Shown here: positions 46,427 to 50,688 of the stretch, piece by piece
Numbering within the stretch: position 1 is the first letter of the stretch
How the letters are laid out: each line of letters opens with the position of its first letter
Origin: [Streptosporangium] indianense
Lineage (GTDB): Bacteria > Actinomycetota > Actinomycetes > Streptomycetales > Streptomycetaceae
Length of the DNA stretch: 50,688 nt
Assembly (NCBI RefSeq): GCF_021474405.1
Contig: NZ_JAKEIO010000049.1
Location: forward strand, 1 to 50,688
Reading direction: 5' to 3'
The notes under the pieces: generated by a model
The model's database searches: none
What the model was told of the DNA's origin: nothing
Seen by the model: only the letters and a program-made list of their open reading frames with translations
Position numbers and translations under genes: made by a program

Positions 46427-47287
46427 ATGGGTGAAACGACCGTAACGAAGCCGGAGGGCCTGGAAGCCGCCCTCCCGGACCCCGTTGCGGCTGATGCGGG
46501 GCGTGGCCCGCTGCGCCGGCTGCGCGCCCCGCGCCGGCCCCGGTTCTGGTTCGAGATCCTGCTGGTCGCGGTGAGTTACTGGACGTACTCGCTCGTCCGC
46601 AACGCCGTCCCCGAGCAGAGGACCGAGGCGCTGCGCAACGCCGACTGGATCTGGCGGGTCGAGCACCATCTGGGCATCGCCGTCGAGGGTGCGGTCAACC
46701 ACGCGGTCAACTCGGTGCATTGGGTCATCGTCGGGATGAACTACTACTACGCGACGCTGCACTTCGTGGTGACGCTGGGTGTGCTCGTGTGGCTGTTCCG
46801 TCGCCACCCCGGCCGTTACGCGGCGACGCGCCTGGTGCTGTTCGCGACCACCGCGGTCGCCCTGCTCGGCTACTACCTGTATCCGCTGGCGCCCCCGCGG
46901 CTGATGACCGGCGGCGGCTTCGTCGACACGGTCATGGTCCACCAGACCTGGGGCTCGATGGCTTCGGGCGACCTGAAGCACATGTCCAACCAGTACGCCG
47001 CGATGCCGTCCATGCACATCGGCTGGTCCGTGTGGTGCGGGCTGACGATCTTCGCCCTGGCCACGGTCCCGTGGGTACGGGTGCTGGGGTTGCTGTACCC
47101 GGCGCTGACCCTGGTGGTCATCGTCGCGACGGCCAACCACTTCTGGCTGGACGCGGTGGGCGGCGTGCTGTGCCTGGCGTTCGGGTTCGCGGTCGCGCGG
47201 CTCTGGTACGGACGGCAGCCGTACGCCCTGCCGAGGACGGCACCGGAGCGCCGGCGCGACGGGTCCAGGTCCCCGGCCAGGACATGA
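46427..47287 (+). CDS. PAP2/Aur1-like membrane phosphatase
   Basis: A 286-residue membrane protein with about six helices. The catalytic residues fit the inositolphosphotransferase (Aur1/Ipt1) branch of the PAP2 superfamily: PSMHIGW (His197) and ANHFWLDAVGG (His238, Asp242). Enzymes of this type hydrolyse or transfer lipid phosphates. Its substrate is unknown. The ATG gives MGETTVTKPEGLEAA with no strong ribosome site. It lies between malR and glnE; a MITE-like element separates it from the convergent glnE. Confidence 0.85.
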   Translation: MGETTVTKPEGLEAALPDPVAADAGRGPLRRLRAPRRPRFWFEILLVAVSYWTYSLVRNAVPEQRTEALRNADWIWRVEHHLGIAVEGAVNHAVNSVHWVIVGMNYYYATLHFVVTLGVLVWLFRRHPGRYAATRLVLFATTAVALLGYYLYPLAPPRLMTGGGFVDTVMVHQTWGSMASGDLKHMSNQYAAMPSMHIGWSVWCGLTIFALATVPWVRVLGLLYPALTLVVIVATANHFWLDAVGGVLCLAFGFAVARLWYGRQPYALPRTAPERRRDGSRSPART

Positions 47288-47311
47288 GTCCCCGGACCCT
47301 CGGGGGTCCTG

Positions 47312-47495
47312 GGGCCTGTTGTTTGGATCATGGCGCAGGGCATCGGCAGCACCTGTGAACGCCGGTGAGCGGGGCCTGGTGCGTGCGGCTGCAAGGCGGA
47401 GGAGGGAGTCGATGCGGAGCATCGGCGAGTGACGACAACGCGGCAGGTACGCGTGCCAGGCCCCGCGTCTGCGTCATGATCCAAGCGACAGGCCC
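47312..47495. mobile_element. MITE-like element with 27-bp terminal inverted repeats
   Basis: A 184-bp non-coding element bounded by imperfect inverted repeats (47312-47338 and 47469-47495, 24 of 27 positions matching). A nested inverted repeat GCGGGGCCTGG / CCAGGCCCCGC lies at 47369-47379 and 47456-47466. I recall closely similar sequences dispersed between genes in many Streptomyces genomes. There is no transposase, so any movement would need an enzyme in trans. No target duplication is obvious. The right end coincides with the last base of the glnE stop codon. Confidence 0.65.
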
Positions 47496-50400
47496 TAGCG
47501 CTCGGTGCTGCCGTAGAACCGTTCCTCCACCACGGCGCGCGCCCGGCGGGCCGTGCGCCGGTACGCGTCCAGCATGTCGCCCGCGTGGCCCGGGCCGAAT
47601 CCCAGGTACCTGCCCACCGCGGCCAGCTCCCGGGGCTCCGTCGGGAAGGTGTCGCCGGCCCGGCCGCGGACCAGCATCACCGCGTTGCGGACCCGGGTCG
47701 CGAGGACCCAGGCCTCGTCGAGGATCGCCGCGTCCTCGTCCGTGATGAGCCCGGCGGCGCGGGCGGCGGCCAGGGCCTGCCGCGTGCGGGTGGTGCGCAG
47801 GCCCGGCTCCGTCGAGCCGTGCCGCAGCTGCATGAGCTGCACGGTCCACTCCACGTCGGACAGGCCGCCCGGCCCCAGCTTGGCGTGCAGCTTGGGGTCG
47901 GCGCCGCGCGGCAGCCGCTCGGACTCCATGCGGGCCTTCAGCCGCCGGATCTCGCGCACGGCCTCCTCGGCGAGCCCGGCCGCCGGGTAGCGCAGCGGAT
48001 CGATCAGCTCGATGAAGCGACGGCCGAGGTCCTCGTCGCCGGCGACGGGCTCGGCCCGCAGCAGCGCGTGCGACTCCCAGGTCTGGGCCCACCGGCGGTA
48101 GTAGGCCTCGTACGAGGGGAGGGTGCGCACCAGCGGCCCGGACTTGCCCTCGGGGCGCAGGTCGGCGTCGATGAGCAGGGGCGGGTCGGCGCTGGGGAGC
48201 TGCAGCAGGCGGCGCATCTCGGAGACGACCTTGTTGGCGGCCCGGGACGCCTCCCGCTCGTCGACGCCGTCGCGCGGATCGTGCACGAACAGCACGTCCG
48301 CGTCGGAACCGTAGCCCAGCTCATGGCCGCCGAACCGGCCCATGCCGATGATCGCGAACCGGGTGGGCAGGTCGTCGCCCCAGCCGTCGCGCACGACCGC
48401 GCGGAGCGTGCCGGCCAGGGTCGCGGCGGTCAGGTCCGAGATCGCGCCGCCGACCCGGTCCACCAGAGCGCCCTGGTCGGCCTCCGCGGGCTGCTCCTCG
48501 GTGCCGTAGGAGCCGACGATGTCCGCGGCGGCCGTGCGGAACAGCTCGCGGCGGCGCACGCCGCGGGCGGCCGTGACCGCCTGGGTGACACCGTCGGCGC
48601 GCCGCACCGCGGCGAGTATCTCCTGCTCCAGGTGGTCGCGCGGCCGGGGGTCCAGTCCGCCGCCGTCCCCGTCGCCGAGCAGCGCGACCGCCTCCGGTGC
48701 GCGCATCAGCAGGTCGGGCGCGAGCCGGCCGGCGGACAGCACCCGGGCGAGGTTCTGCGCGGCGGCGCCCTCGTCCCGCAGCAACCGCAGGTACCAGGGG
48801 GTCTTGCCGAGCGCGTCCGAGACCTTGCGAAAGCCCAGCAGGCCCGCGTCCGGGTCGGCCGAGTCGGCGAACCAGCCGAGCAGCACCGGGAGCAGGGTGC
48901 GCTGGATGGCGGCCTTGCGGGTGACGCCGGAGGCCAGGGCCTCCAGGTGGCGCAGCGCGGAGGCGGGGTCGGCGTAGCCGAGGGCGACCATGCGTTCCCG
49001 GGCCGCCTCGGTGCTCAGCCGGGCCTCCCCGGTGGCGAGCTGGGCGACCGCGTCGAGCAGCGGCCGGTAGAAGAGCTTCTCGTGCAGACGGCGTACGACG
49101 CCCGCGTGCCGCCGCCACTCGCGGTGCAGGTCGGCGACCGGGTCCTTGCGCATGCCGAGGGAGCGGCCGATGCGGCGCAGCTCGGCCTCGTCCTCGGGGA
49201 CGAGGTGGGTGCGGCGCAGCCGGAACAGCTGGATGCGGTGCTCCATGGAGCGCAGGAACCGGTAGGCCTCGTCGAGCTGGGCGGCGTCCGCCCGGCCGAC
49301 GTACCCCCCGGCGGCGAGGGCCTCCAGCGCGTCCAGGGTCGTACCGCTGCGCAGGGAGGTGTCGGCCCGGCCGTGCACCAGCTGCAGCAGCTGTACGGCG
49401 AACTCGACGTCCCGGAGGCCGCCCGGTCCCAGCTTCAGCTGGCGGTCGACCTCACCGGCGGGGATGTTCTCCACGACCCGGCGGCGCATCTTCTGCACGT
49501 CGGGGACGAAGTTCTCGCGCTCGGCGGCCTTCCACACCAGGGGCTGGACGGCGGCGACGTACTCCTCGCCGAGGTCGAGGTCGCCGGCCACCGGGCGGGC
49601 CTTGAGCAGTGCCTGGAACTCCCAGGTCTTGGCCCAGCGCTGGTAGTAGGCGAGGTGGCTGGAGAGGGTCCGCACGAGGGGGCCGTTGCGGCCCTCGGGC
49701 CGGAGGTTGGCGTCGACGGGCCAGATGGAGCCCTCGACGGTGGTCTCGGAGCAGATCCGCATCATGTGCGAGGCGAGCCGGGTCGCGGCGCGTACGGCCT
49801 TGGTCTCGTCGGTCCCCTCGGTGGCCTCCCCGACGAAGATGACGTCCACGTCCGAGACGTAGTTCAGCTCGTGGCCGCCGCACTTGCCCATGGCGATGAC
49901 CGCGAGGCGGCACAGGGCGGCGTCCTCGGGCGCGGCCGCCTCGGCGATCCCGAGGGCGGCGCGCAGCGTGGCGGTGGCGAGGTCGGCCAGCTCGGCGGCG
50001 GATTCGGCGACGCCGGTGGTGCCGCAGACGTCCCGGGCGGCGATGGACAGCAGGCAGCGCCGGTAGGCGACGCGCAGGGAGACGGGGTCGGTGGCCTCCG
50101 CGAGCCCGGCCTCGAACTCCTCCACCCCGGGGTGCAGGTCGTACGCCTCGTACATGACGAGGGCCTGCCAGTCGTCCGGGTGCCGGGCGAGGTGGTCGGC
50201 GAGGGCGGTGGACGCGCCGAGGACCCCGAGGAGACGGTCGCGCAGCGGCTTGGAGGAGATCAGCGTGTCGAGCAGTTCCCGGCGGGCGCCGGAGCTCTGC
50301 TGGGCCTCCAGCAGCCGGGCCAGCCCGAGCAGGGCGAGATCGGGGTCGGCGGTCGCGCCCAGCGCCTCCAGCAGGACCGGGTCGTCGCGCAGGGGTGCGA

Positions 50401-50503
50401 GTTCGGGGCTGTCCAGGAGCCTCTCGGCGGCGGAGGCGTCGGTGAAGCCGTGCCGCAGCAGTCGTGTGAAGGTGCTGCTCCTGCGCCCCGGCACCGCCGT
50501 CAT
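47495..50503 (-). CDS. glnE: Bifunctional glutamine synthetase adenylyltransferase
   Basis: A 1002-residue cytoplasmic enzyme that adds AMP to, and removes it from, GlnA to switch it off and on. Two nucleotidyltransferase domains are visible: MGKCGGHELNYVSDVDVIFV (N-terminal, deadenylylase half) and MGRFGGHELGYGSDADVLFV (C-terminal, adenylylase half), each followed by DANLRPEGRNGPLVRTL or DADLRPEGKSGPLVRTL and by GPGGLRDVE or GPGGLSDVE. Target Tyr397 of GlnA is present in this window; GlnII lacks it. ATG with GGGAGG about 6 bases upstream. Its stop codon touches a MITE-like element, and its upstream region holds a large inverted repeat. Confidence 0.98.
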   Translation of the reverse strand: MTAVPGRRSSTFTRLLRHGFTDASAAERLLDSPELAPLRDDPVLLEALGATADPDLALLGLARLLEAQQSSGARRELLDTLISSKPLRDRLLGVLGASTALADHLARHPDDWQALVMYEAYDLHPGVEEFEAGLAEATDPVSLRVAYRRCLLSIAARDVCGTTGVAESAAELADLATATLRAALGIAEAAAPEDAALCRLAVIAMGKCGGHELNYVSDVDVIFVGEATEGTDETKAVRAATRLASHMMRICSETTVEGSIWPVDANLRPEGRNGPLVRTLSSHLAYYQRWAKTWEFQALLKARPVAGDLDLGEEYVAAVQPLVWKAAERENFVPDVQKMRRRVVENIPAGEVDRQLKLGPGGLRDVEFAVQLLQLVHGRADTSLRSGTTLDALEALAAGGYVGRADAAQLDEAYRFLRSMEHRIQLFRLRRTHLVPEDEAELRRIGRSLGMRKDPVADLHREWRRHAGVVRRLHEKLFYRPLLDAVAQLATGEARLSTEAARERMVALGYADPASALRHLEALASGVTRKAAIQRTLLPVLLGWFADSADPDAGLLGFRKVSDALGKTPWYLRLLRDEGAAAQNLARVLSAGRLAPDLLMRAPEAVALLGDGDGGGLDPRPRDHLEQEILAAVRRADGVTQAVTAARGVRRRELFRTAAADIVGSYGTEEQPAEADQGALVDRVGGAISDLTAATLAGTLRAVVRDGWGDDLPTRFAIIGMGRFGGHELGYGSDADVLFVHDPRDGVDEREASRAANKVVSEMRRLLQLPSADPPLLIDADLRPEGKSGPLVRTLPSYEAYYRRWAQTWESHALLRAEPVAGDEDLGRRFIELIDPLRYPAAGLAEEAVREIRRLKARMESERLPRGADPKLHAKLGPGGLSDVEWTVQLMQLRHGSTEPGLRTTRTRQALAAARAAGLITDEDAAILDEAWVLATRVRNAVMLVRGRAGDTFPTEPRELAAVGRYLGFGPGHAGDMLDAYRRTARRARAVVEERFYGSTER

Positions 50504-50549
50504 CCGGGCCTCCCTCGCACTGTTCCTCGGACATGCATCGGATACATCG

Positions 50550-50688
50550 GATCAAGGTCCTACGGCTTTGAGCCTAACCGCCCGGGCCGGGGGAAGCGCC
50601 GGGGAGTTCGGCAGGCGGACGTGCGGTGCACGAGCTGGGCCGTTGCTTGGGCCGGGGCGGTTAGGCCCAAAGCCGTAGGACCTTGATC
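50550..50688. repeat. 39-bp inverted repeat at window end
   Basis: The arms 50550-50588 and 50650-50688 match at 37 of 39 positions in inverted orientation, separated by 61 bases. The right arm ends exactly at the last base given. It lies 47 bases upstream of glnE. It may be a second MITE-type element, a terminator for an upstream gene, or the fold-back point of an assembly; the two differences argue against a simple duplication artefact. Confidence 0.8.

Noticed and set aside
47585..50686. A 1033-codon open frame on the plus strand antisense to glnE
   Set aside because: Low-complexity translation rich in Gly, Val, Gln and Leu; glnE on the other strand has all family motifs and a ribosome site.

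Overview
This window is chromosomal DNA from a Streptomyces-type actinomycete. The signs are very high G+C, long spurious open frames antisense to real genes, GTG starts behind GGAGG-type ribosome sites, and a gene order (lipB-lipA, glnA, glnII, an OmpR-like regulator, maltodextrin genes, glnE) that I recognise from the Streptomyces core chromosome. I see no rRNA, tRNA, CRISPR array, prophage or intact transposase. Most of the window is core metabolism, not an accessory island.

Layout. 1-158: a 54-base poly-G run and G-rich sequence, probably a contig end. 159-6.5 kb: a DUF4240 protein, a small secreted protein, a membrane-anchored peptidoglycan-recognition amidase, a MarP-like membrane serine protease, a GNAT acetyltransferase, a TIGR01777 epimerase and an FAD amine-oxidase-like enzyme. 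6.5-11.4 kb: an NsdA-like TPR regulator facing lipB-lipA (lipoate biosynthesis), a 67-residue protein and a DUF4191 membrane protein. 11.5-13.6 kb: an RDD membrane protein facing glnA (type I glutamine synthetase), with a clear GlnR site. 13.7-21 kb: small membrane and cupin proteins, an HtpX-like protease with PspAB, a hydrolase-phosphotransferase fusion, an AlkZ/YcaQ-type winged-helix protein, an ArsC-like protein and a secreted double-psi-barrel-like protein. 21-26.5 kb: glnII (type II glutamine synthetase) with its GlnR site, a 50-residue Cys-containing protein, the GlnRII-type regulator, an epimerase and a NarL-type two-component pair. 26.7-32.6 kb: a DUF1996 secreted protein, a His-rich lipoprotein, a TPR protein, a sigma-like membrane protein, a TetR regulator and a CHMI-like isomerase.

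32.7-46.3 kb is one starch/maltodextrin utilisation locus. It holds a 1798-residue secreted amylase-pullulanase, a secreted alpha-amylase, an intracellular alpha-glucosidase (aglA), the maltodextrin ABC importer malE-malF-malG and the divergent LacI-type repressor malR. Secreted enzymes cut starch to maltodextrins, MalEFG imports them and AglA hydrolyses them. A shared CTTGC-N-GCAAG-like palindrome, or close relatives, lies before the pullulanase, the amylase, malE and malR, which predicts one MalR regulon. 46.4-50.5 kb: a PAP2/Aur1-like membrane phosphatase and glnE, the enzyme that adenylylates GlnA at a tyrosine visible here (Tyr397). So both glutamine synthetases, the modifying enzyme and an OmpR-like nitrogen regulator lie within 39 kb.

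Non-coding points of interest are a 184-bp MITE-like element abutting the glnE stop codon, a 39-bp inverted repeat ending at the window edge, a 21-bp perfect inverted repeat before glnII and several strong hairpins. I found no convincing wholly new multi-gene system. The best candidates for new biology are the hydrolase-kinase fusion, the sigma-like membrane protein and the atypical AlkZ-type protein.
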